Origin: Gemmatimonadota bacterium
Lineage (GTDB): Bacteria; Gemmatimonadota; Gemmatimonadetes; Longimicrobiales; Gaopeijiaceae
Reading direction: 5' to 3'
Assembly (NCBI GenBank): GCA_015664885.1
Contig: DQPL01000098.1
Location: 86,733 to 150,732 of the forward strand
DNA: 64,000 bases
Shown: positions 1-9,107 of the stretch, piece after piece
Layout: every line of letters starts with the position of its first letter
Numbering within the stretch: the stretch's first letter is position 1
Made by a program: the position numbers and the translations under genes
The notes under the pieces: generated by a model
What the model was told of the DNA's origin: nothing
Seen by the model: the letters and a program-made list of their open reading frames with translations, nothing else
Databases searched by the model: none

Positions 1-738
1 CGCTCTAACGAGATCCGGATGGGCGTCCTCGAACAAGCCCGCCCACATCTCCGGGTTGCTGGCCGCGAGCCGCGTCATGTCGCGTCCGCCAGGGCCGAGG
101 TCACCCGGGACGATGCCCTCGTCGTCGAGTGCGGCGGCGAGGCCGTTCGCGGCTAGCTGAGGTAGGTGGCTCACCAGCGACATGAGGCGATCGTGGGCCT
201 GCGCCGAAGTCCGCACGGGCCTCGCGCCCATAGAACGCCACAGCGCCTCCACCTTCTCGCTATGAGCACCAGCGTCGGGCTCGGCGACGATCCAGACGAT
301 CGCACCCTCGAAGAGGTCTGGTCGGGATGCGGGAAAACCCGACGCCTCGCTCCCGGCCATGGGGTGCGCGCCAACGAATCGACTGGCTACTCCGGCTTTC
401 GCTGCGGCGCGTGCGACGGGCGCCTTCAGTCCCGAGATGTCCATGATGGTCGCGTCTCGGGCCAACGTGTCGGCAGCGATGTCTGCGATCAAGCGACACG
501 CAGCCTGCAGCGGCGTCGCGATGGCCACCAGATCGGCCTCCTGCAGGGCTTCTTTCAAGTCCTCCGGCGCGGCCATCACCGCCCCGGCGTATAGAGCAGC
601 ACGACGTTCGTCGGCGTCGTGGGACCACCCTCGCACTTCGGGAGCAGCGGCGGTCCCCGTGAGCGCCCGGGCGAACGACCCACCCATCACCCCGAGACCT
701 ACTACCGCGACCCGCTGAAACGGGGCGGCCTCAGACAT
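1..738 (-). CDS. tyrA: Prephenate dehydrogenase, 3' end cut by window edge
   Basis: TyrA-type enzyme that oxidatively decarboxylates prephenate to 4-hydroxyphenylpyruvate with NAD(P)+ in tyrosine synthesis; cytosolic. The frame opens at ATG 738 and runs off the left edge, giving 246 visible codons without a stop. A Rossmann loop GLGVMGGS is at residues 14-21 and the family motif HPMAGSE at about 125-131, followed by the typical F-E-G-A segment. The start codon lies inside the last codons of the upstream RNase Z gene (8-nt overlap), so the two are probably translationally coupled. With the DAHP synthase gene at 23.7 kb it is the second aromatic-pathway gene in the window. Family call is firm; the C-terminal domain cannot be seen. 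Confidence 0.9.
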   Translation of the reverse strand, partial: MSEAAPFQRVAVVGLGVMGGSFARALTGTAAAPEVRGWSHDADERRAALYAGAVMAAPEDLKEALQEADLVAIATPLQAACRLIADIAADTLARDATIMDISGLKAPVARAAAKAGVASRFVGAHPMAGSEASGFPASRPDLFEGAIVWIVAEPDAGAHSEKVEALWRSMGARPVRTSAQAHDRLMSLVSHLPQLAANGLAAALDDEGIVPGDLGPGGRDMTRLAASNPEMWAGLFEDAHPDLVRA

Positions 739-1657
739 CTTCGGGCTCACCGCGGTGGCACACCTCGAACGAGAGACCGTCGTATGCGACCTTGGAGGCC
801 GGAAACACATCACGGGCCTCGTCTCGCAGGGGTGTCGGGTCATCGGAGTATCGCGCCGACAGGTGCGTGAGGAAGAGTTGGAGCACGTCGGCCTCTCTAG
901 CTACGCCGGCCGCTTCAGCCGCGGTGCTGTGCTGCGTGTCGATCGCGCGCTCCTTCTCCTCTTCTGCGAACGTCGCTTCATGGATGAGCACGTCGGCCCC
1001 CTTCGCCCGCTCGACGGTGCTTGCCGCGGGGCGGGTATCCCCCGTGTAGACGACGGTTCGTCCCGGGCGCGGCTTGCCCACCAGCTCGGCGGCGCGGATC
1101 AGGCGGCCGTCCACCTCGACATCCTCGCCGTGGTGGAGTCGCCCGAAGAGCGGGCCTTCGGGCACACCGAGCTCGTGCACCCGATCCACGTCGAAGCGTC
1201 CCAGGCGGTCCTTCTCGACCAGCGCCCATCCAACTGCCGAGCGGCCATGTTCGACTGCGAAAGCCTCGATGCGGTACTCGCCACCGTCGAAGCCCTCGCC
1301 GGACTGCACCTCGATGACGTCGACCGGGAATGGAATACGGTCCACGCCGAGGCTGACAGTCTTGCGAAGCCAGTCGCTCGATCCGCGAGGTCCATAGAGC
1401 GCGATGCCTTCGGTACGTCCCTGCAAAGCCATGGTACGCAGCAGGCCGGTGATGCCGAGAAAGTGGTCCGCGTGCACATGCGTGACGAAGATTGCTTGCA
1501 CGGCGAAACCCGTCCCGTAGCGCATCATCTGTCGCTGCGTGCCCTCGCCACAGTCGAAGAGGAACTGGTCCCCTTCCCTCTGAATCGCGATCGCACTGAC
1601 GTTGCGACCTACGGTGGGACGGGCTGCCGCCGTACCCAGGAACGTGATGCGAATCAT
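731..1657 (-). CDS. rnz: Ribonuclease Z
   Basis: tRNA 3' endonuclease of the metallo-beta-lactamase fold that trims tRNA precursors, especially those without an encoded CCA (the tRNA-Leu in this window has none). The zinc motif HxHxDH is at residues 60-65 (THVHADH) and further metal ligands are in the TGDTRP and LTHLSARY segments. The 308 residues match the usual length of about 305. ATG 1657 begins the conserved beta strand MIRITFLGT. The gene follows the TonB receptor by 13 nt and overlaps tyrA by 8 nt. Confidence 0.95.
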   Translation of the reverse strand: MIRITFLGTAAARPTVGRNVSAIAIQREGDQFLFDCGEGTQRQMMRYGTGFAVQAIFVTHVHADHFLGITGLLRTMALQGRTEGIALYGPRGSSDWLRKTVSLGVDRIPFPVDVIEVQSGEGFDGGEYRIEAFAVEHGRSAVGWALVEKDRLGRFDVDRVHELGVPEGPLFGRLHHGEDVEVDGRLIRAAELVGKPRPGRTVVYTGDTRPAASTVERAKGADVLIHEATFAEEEKERAIDTQHSTAAEAAGVAREADVLQLFLTHLSARYSDDPTPLRDEARDVFPASKVAYDGLSFEVCHRGEPEDV

Positions 1658-1670
1658 GGCTAGCCAGTTG

Positions 1671-3749
1671 CTACCAGACGCGGAACTGGAATTGGAGCGT
1701 GCGCCCCGGTTGGGGGAGCCCGCACTGATCGTAGACAGTAGCGTCGGTGGCGTTGCGCAGGGAAGCGGAAGCGTCGAGCCGTGAAAGGCCGCCGCTACTA
1801 CCCAGTCGGAAGATCCTTCGCAGCGAGAAGTCCACGGAGCCGCTGGCCCCCAGCGGTTGCAGGCCGCCTAGCTCGGGGTTCTCACAGCTTTGGCCGCCCA
1901 CGAAGCGGAAGTTGCCTGAGGCCCGAAATCCGGCGCCGAGCGCGCTCTCCAGGCCGAGTTTCCCGGTAACCGAGGGCTCGTATTCGAGCTCGACCTCGCT
2001 ACCGTCGAAGTCCATGCCCTTAACATTCTGGAGGGTGACATCGCTCGAGAGCGTCGCAACGCCCAGGGTTCCAACCGCGAGCAGCTCGATTCCCGCGCTT
2101 CGTACCCTGTCGCGGTTGATTCGTCGGAAGCGGCGCATGCCGTCGGCGGAGGTCACCGAGGTGCGCACAATCCCGCCGTTTAACCGCTGGTAGAATCCCA
2201 CCACCTGGAACTCGATGTCTCCCGTTCTCTGCAGCGTGAAGCCCCCCTCGGCGCCCACGAGCGTCTCCGGGACGAGGTCGGGATTCGGTTCGAAACGTCC
2301 CAGCGCCCCCGAATACAGTTCGCGCAACGAGGGGAATCGTGCGCGCCGACTAACGCCACCATGCACCAAGAGCCCTTCGCTTACGAGCGAGCTCATTCCG
2401 AGCCGGAACCCGTACTGGGTCAGGCGCCCCAAGGGCGCCTTGTCTCCGCTCTCGGGCGTGTCTGCTCCGTCGACCACCGTGCCCAGAGAAAGGCGCGTAC
2501 GCCCCGAGCCGCCGAGTCTCCATTCGGACTCCGCCGCGAGCGACCACAAGCGCTGTCGATAGCTGTTCGCACCGCCGGGGGTCAGGATCTCATCGTGAGA
2601 GACGTCCGCGTAGGTTGCAGCGGCCCTGATATCTCCTCGGTCTCCGGCGGTGTGATCGCCTTCGAGGCGCAGGCTGATTGTGCGGTCATCGGCCTCTTCG
2701 CGGCCAACTACTCGGGAGAACAGTTCCGAGTCGTACTGGTCGATACGGGTCGATCCCAGGTCGACTCCGATGCTCGCCTCCACGTCCCCGCGACCACCGC
2801 CGCCGGTCTCACGCATGCCGGTCCCGATCGAGAAGGCCGTGAAGAGTCGAGTCTGCTCGGGATACCGCCATAGTCGCGGGTCGTCCTGATGCGCCTCGGG
2901 CTGCACGCCGCGCTCGACGTCGAGCGCCGACGTGACCAGGGAAGCCCAGGCGCCTCCATCCGCCAGATATCGGGCCGCGAAGAAGCCATCGATTCGCCGG
3001 GAGTCACTGTTGAGGCGCAGGTTGTCCGAGCCGGTCAGGAATTTCGACCGCAGGTTCGCCTCGTTCTGGGCTCCACCGGGGATGGTGATGCCAGGTCGGT
3101 CCTCGAAGCCGGCACCGACCCGTACCAGCCACTGGCTGAAGTCACGCTCGAGCAAACGCGACGCGTTCACCGAAACGTTGGTTCCCCCGGTCTCGTCGAG
3201 CGACATCCCCAGCGTCAACGGTGTAACGCTCTCGAGTCGACCCGGCACGCGTGCGATGTCGACTTCGATGATGCCACCGAGCGTGTTGGGGCCGTACAGC
3301 ACAGAGGACAGACCGCGAATGAGGCGCACGCCCTGTGCGGCGGTCAGCGGGATGATCGACATGTCGGTCCGGTGGTCCCACCCGATGGTGAGTGGCACGC
3401 CATCGAGGAAGACGCCGATCTGCCGCTCGTCGGAACCGCGGATGGCGGGCTGCGCTTCGCCGCGACTGTTCCGCCTGACCACCACCAGCGGCATCGCGCG
3501 CATAACCTCTTCCATCGAGGGCGCGGGAGTCGAGCCGAGCGAATCGAGGCGGACCTCCACAGCGCTGGAGCCGCCGGTCGTCAGGGCGGGTCGCGCCAGA
3601 CTGATCGTGATGCCGCGCAATGCGTGCAGGTCGTACTGGCGCGCCACTCGGCTCGAGTCGACGCGCACAGTGTCGCGTGCCTGAGCCGCCAGCGTCGCCG
3701 GCGCGGCTAGGCACAGAAGAGGGAGAATCGGACGAACGAGTCGCCGCAT
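1671..3749 (-). CDS. TonB-dependent outer-membrane receptor
   Basis: Outer-membrane beta-barrel transporter energised by TonB; the substrate cannot be told from sequence. I chose ATG 3749 because it starts a signal peptide ([18 protein letters not shown], cleavage near LAAQA) with AGGA about 8 nt upstream; a longer in-frame start at 3899 adds an Arg-rich stretch with no signal character. The plug domain follows ([11 protein letters not shown], then [18 protein letters not shown] and [17 protein letters not shown]), then a barrel of about 500 residues ending in the aromatic terminus FQFRVW. At 692 residues it is of ordinary length. No cobalamin-riboswitch-like motif was noticed in the 197-nt upstream gap. 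Confidence 0.9.
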   Translation of the reverse strand: MRRLVRPILPLLCLAAPATLAAQARDTVRVDSSRVARQYDLHALRGITISLARPALTTGGSSAVEVRLDSLGSTPAPSMEEVMRAMPLVVVRRNSRGEAQPAIRGSDERQIGVFLDGVPLTIGWDHRTDMSIIPLTAAQGVRLIRGLSSVLYGPNTLGGIIEVDIARVPGRLESVTPLTLGMSLDETGGTNVSVNASRLLERDFSQWLVRVGAGFEDRPGITIPGGAQNEANLRSKFLTGSDNLRLNSDSRRIDGFFAARYLADGGAWASLVTSALDVERGVQPEAHQDDPRLWRYPEQTRLFTAFSIGTGMRETGGGGRGDVEASIGVDLGSTRIDQYDSELFSRVVGREEADDRTISLRLEGDHTAGDRGDIRAAATYADVSHDEILTPGGANSYRQRLWSLAAESEWRLGGSGRTRLSLGTVVDGADTPESGDKAPLGRLTQYGFRLGMSSLVSEGLLVHGGVSRRARFPSLRELYSGALGRFEPNPDLVPETLVGAEGGFTLQRTGDIEFQVVGFYQRLNGGIVRTSVTSADGMRRFRRINRDRVRSAGIELLAVGTLGVATLSSDVTLQNVKGMDFDGSEVELEYEPSVTGKLGLESALGAGFRASGNFRFVGGQSCENPELGGLQPLGASGSVDFSLRRIFRLGSSGGLSRLDASASLRNATDATVYDQCGLPQPGRTLQFQFRVW

Positions 3750-3946
3750 GAAGTTCCTGTACTTGGTTGTCGTTGTGGGTCGCCCTCGTCTAGGACGTAT
3801 ACCCCGGATTGTTCCGACGGGCTCTGCTCGTGGGAGCCGCATGACGGGACACGGAAAGTAATGCGTTCGTTGAGCTTCGGCCGTGGACAGCGTGCCCACG
3901 GAGGGGTATCCTGACCTAGTCTTGATCGACCCCGAGGGAGGATCCG

Positions 3947-5257
3947 ATGCAGAGCCGACGCCGATTCCTGGGTACGCTGTCCCTTCCTGCTGCCGCAGCC
4001 GCGGTTGGGCTGCCGCTGCGCCCCGTCGAACTGAGCGCGAGCGTCCTGGACATAGCCGTCGATCTCAGCGGTCATCCGGGCTCGCCGAGCGAAGTCGCGG
4101 CCGATGAAGACTTCTGGTTCGAGGTCGCGCGCGCGTTCACGGTCGATCGCACGCTGGTGAATTTGAACAACGGTGGCGTGAGCCCCTCGCCGGGTTGGGT
4201 GCAGGACGCCATGAAGCGCCACCTCGACTTCTCCAACCTCGCGCCCTCGTACACGATGTGGAGCGTGCTCGAGCCGCAGCGTGAAGGCGTGCGCGAGCGC
4301 ATGGCCCGCGAATGGGGTGTCGACACCGAGGAGATCGCCTTCACGCGAAACGCGTCTGAGAGCCTGCAGATCATGCAGCTCGGCATCGAGCTCCAGCGCG
4401 GTGACGAAGTGCTGACCACCACGCAGGACTATGGGCGCATGATCACCACGTTCAAGCAGCGTGGTCGTCGCGAGGGGATCGTGCTCAAACAGATCCAGAT
4501 CCCAGTGCCAGCGGAGGATCCGGCGGAGATCGTGCGTCTCTTCGAGCAGGCGATCACGCCCAAGACAAGGGCGATTCTGGCGTGCCATATGATCAACCTC
4601 ACCGGCCAGATCCTGCCCATCACCGAGCTGAACGCACTGGCGCGCTCGCGCGGAATTCCGCTCATCATCGATGGCGCGCATGCGCTGGCTCACTTCGACT
4701 TCTCGCTCGGCGATCTCGACGTCGACAACTACTCCACCAGCTTGCATAAGTGGCTGTTCGCACCGCACGGCACCGGCCTGCTTTACGTACGCAAGGAGAA
4801 GATCCCCGAGGTCTGGCCGCTGATGGCCGCGCCCGAGCGCATGGATTCCGACATTCGCAAGTTCGAAGAGATCGGCACCCACCCCGCCGCCAATTATCTA
4901 GCGATCGGCGAGGCTTTGACCTTCCATCAGGGCATCGGGTCAGCGCGCAAGGCCGCGCGCCTGGTCTACCTCAGGGACTATTGGGCTGACAAGCTGCTCG
5001 AGAACGACAACGTGAGGTTGCACACCAGCCTGAAGCCGGGGTTCGCGTGTGGCATTGCGAACGTCGAGATTGAGGGCGTCGCGCCTAACGACCTACGCGA
5101 CTACTTGTGGGACGCGCACCGGATCATCGTGGTGTCGATCAACCATGCCGAGTTCCAGGGCCTCCGAGTGAGCCCCAGCGTGTATACCACGCTGCCCGAG
5201 CTCGACCGGTTCGTGGACATCATGAATCATGTGGCTAAGAACGGACTTCCGGCCTAG
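3947..5257 (+). CDS. Tat-exported class V aminotransferase-fold protein (isopenicillin-N-epimerase-like)
   Basis: PLP-dependent fold-type I protein of the class V aminotransferase/cysteine desulfurase superfamily, 436 residues. The N-terminus carries a twin-arginine signal (SRRRFLGTLSLPAAAA), so the protein should be exported folded with its cofactor. The Schiff-base lysine is K268 in the SLHKWLFAPHGTG segment, preceded by the PLP-binding aspartate in IIDGAHALAHFD. ATG 3947 has a good ribosome site (GAGGGAGGA). It resembles the gene at 59839, which also has a Tat signal and its lysine at residue 268. Reaction unknown: epimerase, lyase and desulfurase are all possible in this family. EgtE belongs to the same fold, but the export signal argues against that role. 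Confidence 0.85.
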   Translation: MQSRRRFLGTLSLPAAAAAVGLPLRPVELSASVLDIAVDLSGHPGSPSEVAADEDFWFEVARAFTVDRTLVNLNNGGVSPSPGWVQDAMKRHLDFSNLAPSYTMWSVLEPQREGVRERMAREWGVDTEEIAFTRNASESLQIMQLGIELQRGDEVLTTTQDYGRMITTFKQRGRREGIVLKQIQIPVPAEDPAEIVRLFEQAITPKTRAILACHMINLTGQILPITELNALARSRGIPLIIDGAHALAHFDFSLGDLDVDNYSTSLHKWLFAPHGTGLLYVRKEKIPEVWPLMAAPERMDSDIRKFEEIGTHPAANYLAIGEALTFHQGIGSARKAARLVYLRDYWADKLLENDNVRLHTSLKPGFACGIANVEIEGVAPNDLRDYLWDAHRIIVVSINHAEFQGLRVSPSVYTTLPELDRFVDIMNHVAKNGLPA

Positions 5258-5420
5258 GCGTCGGCCCCCTCTTGGGCCGGCTTCGGAGCCTGCTTCTCAC
5301 GGTTCAGGAACAGAAGCACTCCGCCAATCAGGAGCAGCGCCGGCACGTCGCCAAAGAGGTTGGCGCGCTCCGTGGAGTCGCGCAGCGCCTGCACGAGCAT
5401 GACCAGGCCGTGCGCCAGGC
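5254..5420 (-). other. Possible 3' remnant of a membrane-anchored protein
   Basis: The minus strand here reads like the end of a real protein: a hydrophobic segment (PALLLIGGVLLFLNR) followed by a charged tail rich in Lys, Gln, Glu and Ala and a TAG at 5254. Codon third positions are GC-rich as in neighbours. Further upstream on the same frame (to an ATG at 5943 with GGAGGT before it) the reading is antisense to the Uma2 domain and has no protein-like features until its last 40 or so codons. It may be a truncated gene end abutting the Uma2 gene, or a chance open frame. Confidence 0.25.
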
Positions 5421-5808
5421 TGGACTCGCCGATCCGCTTCGGTTGGGCGTGACCGTCGGTCCCATCACCGTGCACTTGGAAGAGGAGCTCGTCTTGGAGC
5501 CCGATCTGGTGTTCGTCCGTCAGGATAGGATGAGCATCGTAGATCCCGAAGGACACAGACACGGCCCTCCCGACCTCGTGGTGGAGATCCTGTCGCCGAG
5601 CCGGAAGCACTACGACCGGACCCTCAAGCGGAAACGCTATCTGGATAGCGGCGGCGGCGAAGTGTGGATCATCGACATCGATGAGCGGATGGTAGAGGTC
5701 TGGCGCCCGGAATCGCAGAAGCCGGAGCAGGTCCGCAAGGTTCTGCTCTGGCGTGTCGACGACCACGCTTTCGAGATTCCCCTGCTCGAGGTGTTCCGGG
5801 AGTTGTAG
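5272..5808 (+). CDS. Uma2-family (DUF820) putative endonuclease, N-terminus unclear
   Basis: The C-terminal two thirds match the Uma2 family, a PD-(D/E)XK nuclease fold often found as small accessory genes of unknown role. Visible marks are LEPDLVFV, then PDLVVEILSPS, the KRKRYLDSGG segment, the VWIIDID strand and the terminal FEIPLLEVF. The usual N-terminal YELIDGE segment is missing: the frame begins at TTG 5272 without a clear ribosome site, only 14 nt after the previous gene. Either the gene is 5'-truncated or the true start lies downstream. No partner toxin or antitoxin gene was recognised beside it. Confidence 0.6.
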   Translation: MGRLRSLLLTVQEQKHSANQEQRRHVAKEVGALRGVAQRLHEHDQAVRQAGLADPLRLGVTVGPITVHLEEELVLEPDLVFVRQDRMSIVDPEGHRHGPPDLVVEILSPSRKHYDRTLKRKRYLDSGGGEVWIIDIDERMVEVWRPESQKPEQVRKVLLWRVDDHAFEIPLLEVFREL

Positions 5809-6050
5809 GCGGCGGAGATGGTCTTCCCTCGGGAGTTCTCCGCAGCGCCTGCCGAAGATCTCCTCGGGATCCATAGTCGAATCGATGGCCACCTCGTAGA
5901 ACCCGTCCATCATCTCTTCCCAGCTCAGATCGTCCCATTCCACCTCCGGTGTAGGGTAGTCCCCAGGAACCCTCCCCGCCCCACGGGTGTTCGAGCCACG
6001 AATCCCGCCCCATACTTATGCGTTGCCCGGAACCCGGCAGGAGAGCCTCC

Positions 6051-7010
6051 ATGATCATCCGGACTCGTAAGCCCTCGGACGTACCCTCTTCGGAAATCAC
6101 GCCCGAAGACGTCTATGTGAACCGCCGTCGCTTCATTCGAGACGCGGCTGTCGGTACGGCCGCGTTGGCGTTCGCGCCCAACGTGCTCGACGCCTCCGAG
6201 AGCGACCCGCGCCAGCAAGTCCCGGCCCGCTTTCAGAACATGAAGTCGGAGCTCGACGAGGACCTGAATCCGTACGAGCACATCACGGAGTACAACAACT
6301 TCTACGAGTTCGGCGCGCAGAAAGAAGATCCGGCCAGAAATGCGGGCGACTTCCGGCCGAGGCCGTGGACGGTCCGGATCGAGGGACACGTCAACAAGCC
6401 GGGCGACTATCAGCTCGAGGACTTCATCGGGCCGAGCAACATGGAGGACCGGGTCTACCGCATGCGCTGCGTGGAGGCGTGGTCGGTCGTGGTGCCGTGG
6501 CGCGGTTTCCCCCTGTCCGATGTGATCAACCGTGCCGAGCCGACAGGCGACGCCAAGTACATCGAGTTCAAGACGGTGGTTCGCCCATCGGAGATGCCGG
6601 GCCAGCGGACCCGCATGCTCGACTGGCCTTACGTCGAGGGGCTGCGCATGGACGAGGCCATGAACCCGCTCACGCTGATGACCACTGGCGTGTACGGCAT
6701 GGACCTGCCGAACCAGAACGGTGCCCCGCTCCGGCTCATCATGCCGTGGAAGTACGGATTCAAGGGCATCAAATCGATCGTAAGCATGAACTTCGTCGAA
6801 GAGATGCCGCGCAACACGTGGTGGGTGCAGAACCGGCGCGAGTATGGCTTCTATGCCAACGTGAACCCGGAAGTCGATCATCCGCGCTGGACGCAGGCCC
6901 GCGAGCGGAGACTCGGCGAACTCCGGCGGCGCCGCACGCTCATGTTCAACGGCTACACAGAGCAGGTTGAGTCGATGTACGCCGGCATGGATCTCACGCG
7001 TTGGATCTAG
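6051..7010 (+). CDS. msrP: Protein-methionine-sulfoxide reductase, molybdopterin subunit MsrP
   Basis: Periplasmic molybdoenzyme that reduces methionine sulfoxide in exported proteins, taking electrons from the membrane haem protein MsrQ encoded next. A twin-arginine signal (NRRRFIRDAAVG, residues 24-35) supports export of the folded enzyme. The molybdenum-ligand cysteine is C140 in YRMRCVEAWS, followed by the family segment VVPWRGFPL. ATG 6051, preceded by CAGGAGAG, was preferred over an in-frame ATG 33 nt earlier, leaving 319 residues (E. coli MsrP 334). A 24-nt gap to msrQ indicates an operon. Confidence 0.95.
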   Translation: MIIRTRKPSDVPSSEITPEDVYVNRRRFIRDAAVGTAALAFAPNVLDASESDPRQQVPARFQNMKSELDEDLNPYEHITEYNNFYEFGAQKEDPARNAGDFRPRPWTVRIEGHVNKPGDYQLEDFIGPSNMEDRVYRMRCVEAWSVVVPWRGFPLSDVINRAEPTGDAKYIEFKTVVRPSEMPGQRTRMLDWPYVEGLRMDEAMNPLTLMTTGVYGMDLPNQNGAPLRLIMPWKYGFKGIKSIVSMNFVEEMPRNTWWVQNRREYGFYANVNPEVDHPRWTQARERRLGELRRRRTLMFNGYTEQVESMYAGMDLTRWI

Positions 7011-7034
7011 CGCGGAGATAGCGCCGAACGGCTC

Positions 7035-7697
7035 ATGGATCAGAAGAAGGCGATCTTCCGCCTGAAGCTCGTTCTCTGGGTCAGCGCGTTGGCGCCGGTC
7101 GCGTGGCTCGGCGCGGCCTTCTACTTCGATACATACGCCGCGAATTCGGTGCAGCGGGTGTCACTCGGCGCCAACCCGATCGAAAAGCTCACGCACGTCA
7201 CCGGCATGACGACGCTCGTGCTGCTGCTGATCACGCTTTCGGTGACGCCAATCCGTCGACTCTCTGGCTGGAATCGCGTCATCAAGCTGCGCCGCCCGCT
7301 CGGCCTCTTTGCGTTCTTCTACGCCTTCTTGCACTTCAGCATCTGGTCAGGACTCGACCAGACGTTCGTCTGGGGCTGGATGGTCGAGGACGTGATAGAA
7401 CGTCCCTACATCACGGTCGGCTTCGCGGCCTTCGTGATCCTGATCCCGCTGGCGCTGACCTCGACCACGGGGTGGATTCACCGGCTCGGTACGCGCTGGA
7501 ACGTGCTCCACCGTGGGATCTACGTGACCGCCACGCTCGGCGTCATCCACTTCTATTGGCTGGTGAAGGCCGATGTGCGGCTGCCGTTGTTCCTTATCGG
7601 ATGCCTGGTCGTGCTGTTCGCCTACCGCATCCAATCCAGCTGGAAGAAGCGTCGTAAGGTGTCACCCAAAAGGGACATTCAGCCAGCGAATCCCTAG
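7035..7697 (+). CDS. msrQ: MsrQ, haem-binding membrane subunit of the MsrPQ system
   Basis: Inner-membrane haem b protein of the ferric-reductase-like transmembrane family that passes electrons from the quinone pool or flavin to MsrP. Of the 220 residues most form hydrophobic helices; candidate haem histidines are in KLTHVTGMTTLV, FYAFLHFSIW and VLHRGIYVTA/VIHFYWLVK. The segment SVTPIRRLSGWNRVIKLRRPLGL is typical of YedZ/MsrQ. It lies directly downstream of msrP. Confidence 0.95.
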   Translation: MDQKKAIFRLKLVLWVSALAPVAWLGAAFYFDTYAANSVQRVSLGANPIEKLTHVTGMTTLVLLLITLSVTPIRRLSGWNRVIKLRRPLGLFAFFYAFLHFSIWSGLDQTFVWGWMVEDVIERPYITVGFAAFVILIPLALTSTTGWIHRLGTRWNVLHRGIYVTATLGVIHFYWLVKADVRLPLFLIGCLVVLFAYRIQSSWKKRRKVSPKRDIQPANP

Positions 7698-7788
7698 GTT
7701 TCAAGCGGATTCGCGGCGGGCACCGGACGTGCCCCTCTTCTCCTCCACCTAGCGAGATCCACGGGTGAGCCGAAGAGGAGATGTGGGG

Positions 7789-8163
7789 ATGAAGAAGATT
7801 GTGATGGCGGCGGTGTTGGCACTCTCCGCGTGCATGCATACGAATGCGGTTCTGCTGGACCCCAGCAGGTCCTACCGCCCGGTCGATCCGTACGACGTCG
7901 TGATCTACCTCGACGAGCGCGACGTCCCCTACGAGTACGAGGCCATCGCGCTCGTACACGCGAGGGGCGACGATGACTGGACCGACGAGGGCGACATGAT
8001 CGAGGCGATGCGTGAGGAGGCAGCCAAGCTCGGCGCGCACGCGATCATCATCGAGTGGATCGAAGAGCCAGGCGCCTTGGAGCACGTCATCGATCACCTG
8101 ACTCATGCCGACACCGCGAATCGCCGCGGGAAAGTGGTCGCGATTCGGGCAGTGGGGGGTTAG
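7789..8163 (+). CDS. Small predicted lipoprotein, function unknown
   Basis: A 124-residue protein whose N-terminus is a lipoprotein signal: MKKIVMAAVLALSAC with the lipobox LSAC. ATG 7789 has AGAGGAG 8 nt upstream; an earlier in-frame GTG at 7765 would only add residues before the signal. The mature part is short and acidic, with a conserved-looking segment EEAAKLGAHAIIIEW that recalls small lipoproteins binding a metal or folding as a compact alpha-beta domain. I do not recognise the family. It stands alone after msrPQ and converges on the DUF4159 operon. Confidence 0.75.
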   Translation: MKKIVMAAVLALSACMHTNAVLLDPSRSYRPVDPYDVVIYLDERDVPYEYEAIALVHARGDDDWTDEGDMIEAMREEAAKLGAHAIIIEWIEEPGALEHVIDHLTHADTANRRGKVVAIRAVGG

Positions 8164-8214
8164 CGGACTACGTCGGAGACTCGGGTGGCGGGCAGGTGCT
8201 TCCTCCGGCGTGCG

Positions 8215-8228
8215 GTTACCGCGGTAAC
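8215..8228. repeat. Perfect 14-bp palindrome between convergent genes
   Basis: GTTACCGCGGTAAC is its own reverse complement. It sits in the 87-nt gap between the lipoprotein gene and the DUF4159 gene, which run toward each other. It could be a protein-binding site or part of a weak bidirectional terminator; no T-run follows. Confidence 0.35.
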
Positions 8229-8250
8229 TGGGATGGCCGGGTCCTCCCCC

Positions 8251-9105
8251 CTAGTGACTCAGCGAATACAGAACCACGTTGATACCGAGCGCGTATGCCT
8301 GGGGCGAGAACTTGAGGAAGTAGTCGTAGTCCTCTCCCTCACGCTCCCATCCGTCGGCGATGTCGGTATTGTGGGTCATCATGACGAGCGGGCGGCCCCC
8401 TTCGTCGAAGATCGCCCTCAGGTGGGGGGTGGCGCTCTCGGGTCCGCGTTCCGAGGTACCGTAGCTCCCGCCGTTTCGACGCCACCATTGGATCGAGGGG
8501 ATCTGCGGGATCTCCTCGACCACGTAGAGTGCATGCATGAGCATGTGGTCGGGCGTGATGTCGACGATGGGGTACTCCGGCAGCACACGACCGATCTCCT
8601 TCGTCCACTGCCTCCAAGCCGCATTGCCCCAGAAGTCATCGACCCAGATGAAGCCGCCCTTCAACAGGTAGTCGCGTAGCCTCTCGACCTCCAGCTCGCT
8701 GAACCCGACGGTGCCCACGTCGGACATGAATATGAAGGGGCACTCATAGAGTTCATCCTGGGTGGCGCGCACCACGGCGTAGCCAGGTTGTCCGTCACTC
8801 CAGCGCGCCGGGCGGGTGGTCGTGAGTTCCGCGAATCGAGTGATGAAGTTGTTGTCCGAGCCGGGGTAGTCTGTGTTCCAGCCGTACCCGCCTCGCTCCC
8901 GCCGGACATGCTCGTACAGAAGCCGGCAGAAGGTGAATCCACGATCCCGCACTCCGTTCGAGGCGGTGGGCAAGCCCTCCCGATAGGGCCTCGGAATCCA
9001 GCCGGTGCCCCACCTCCACTGCTGAAACGCCGAGAGCACGAGCACGATCATGAGCGGCAACAGGTAGCGAGCGCGTCGCAGGTCCATGCTCCTCCACCGT
9101 TGCAT
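8251..9105 (-). CDS. DUF4159 protein, downstream tandem copy
   Basis: A 284-residue protein with one N-terminal membrane helix (RARYLLPLMIVLVLSAFQQW) and a DUF4159 domain, a ThuA/glutamine-amidotransferase-like fold of unknown activity. Visible family segments are FTFCRLLYEHVR, YPGSDNNF, YECPFIFMSD, LRDYLLKGGFIWVDDFWG and MMTHNTDIADGWE. ATG 9105 aligns with the start of its upstream paralogue and lies 2 nt after that gene's stop, so translation is probably coupled; longer starts (up to 9207) would overlap the paralogue. The two copies share most residues across their full length. Confidence 0.85.
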   Translation of the reverse strand: MQRWRSMDLRRARYLLPLMIVLVLSAFQQWRWGTGWIPRPYREGLPTASNGVRDRGFTFCRLLYEHVRRERGGYGWNTDYPGSDNNFITRFAELTTTRPARWSDGQPGYAVVRATQDELYECPFIFMSDVGTVGFSELEVERLRDYLLKGGFIWVDDFWGNAAWRQWTKEIGRVLPEYPIVDITPDHMLMHALYVVEEIPQIPSIQWWRRNGGSYGTSERGPESATPHLRAIFDEGGRPLVMMTHNTDIADGWEREGEDYDYFLKFSPQAYALGINVVLYSLSH

Positions 9106-9107
9106 GA

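Noticed and set aside
755..1663. A 302-codon plus-strand frame
   Set aside because: It is antisense to rnz, which has all family motifs; the translation shows no domain.
3750..3946. Cobalamin riboswitch before the TonB receptor
   Set aside because: No B12-box-like sequence was seen on the minus strand of this gap.
3707..4882. A 391-codon minus-strand frame
   Set aside because: It is antisense to the aminotransferase-fold gene with its Tat signal and PLP lysine; composition is His/Arg/Leu-rich noise.
3947..5257. EgtE (ergothioneine C-S lyase), same fold
   Set aside because: The Tat signal indicates export, whereas EgtE acts in the cytosol, and the gene is 27 kb from the egt genes.
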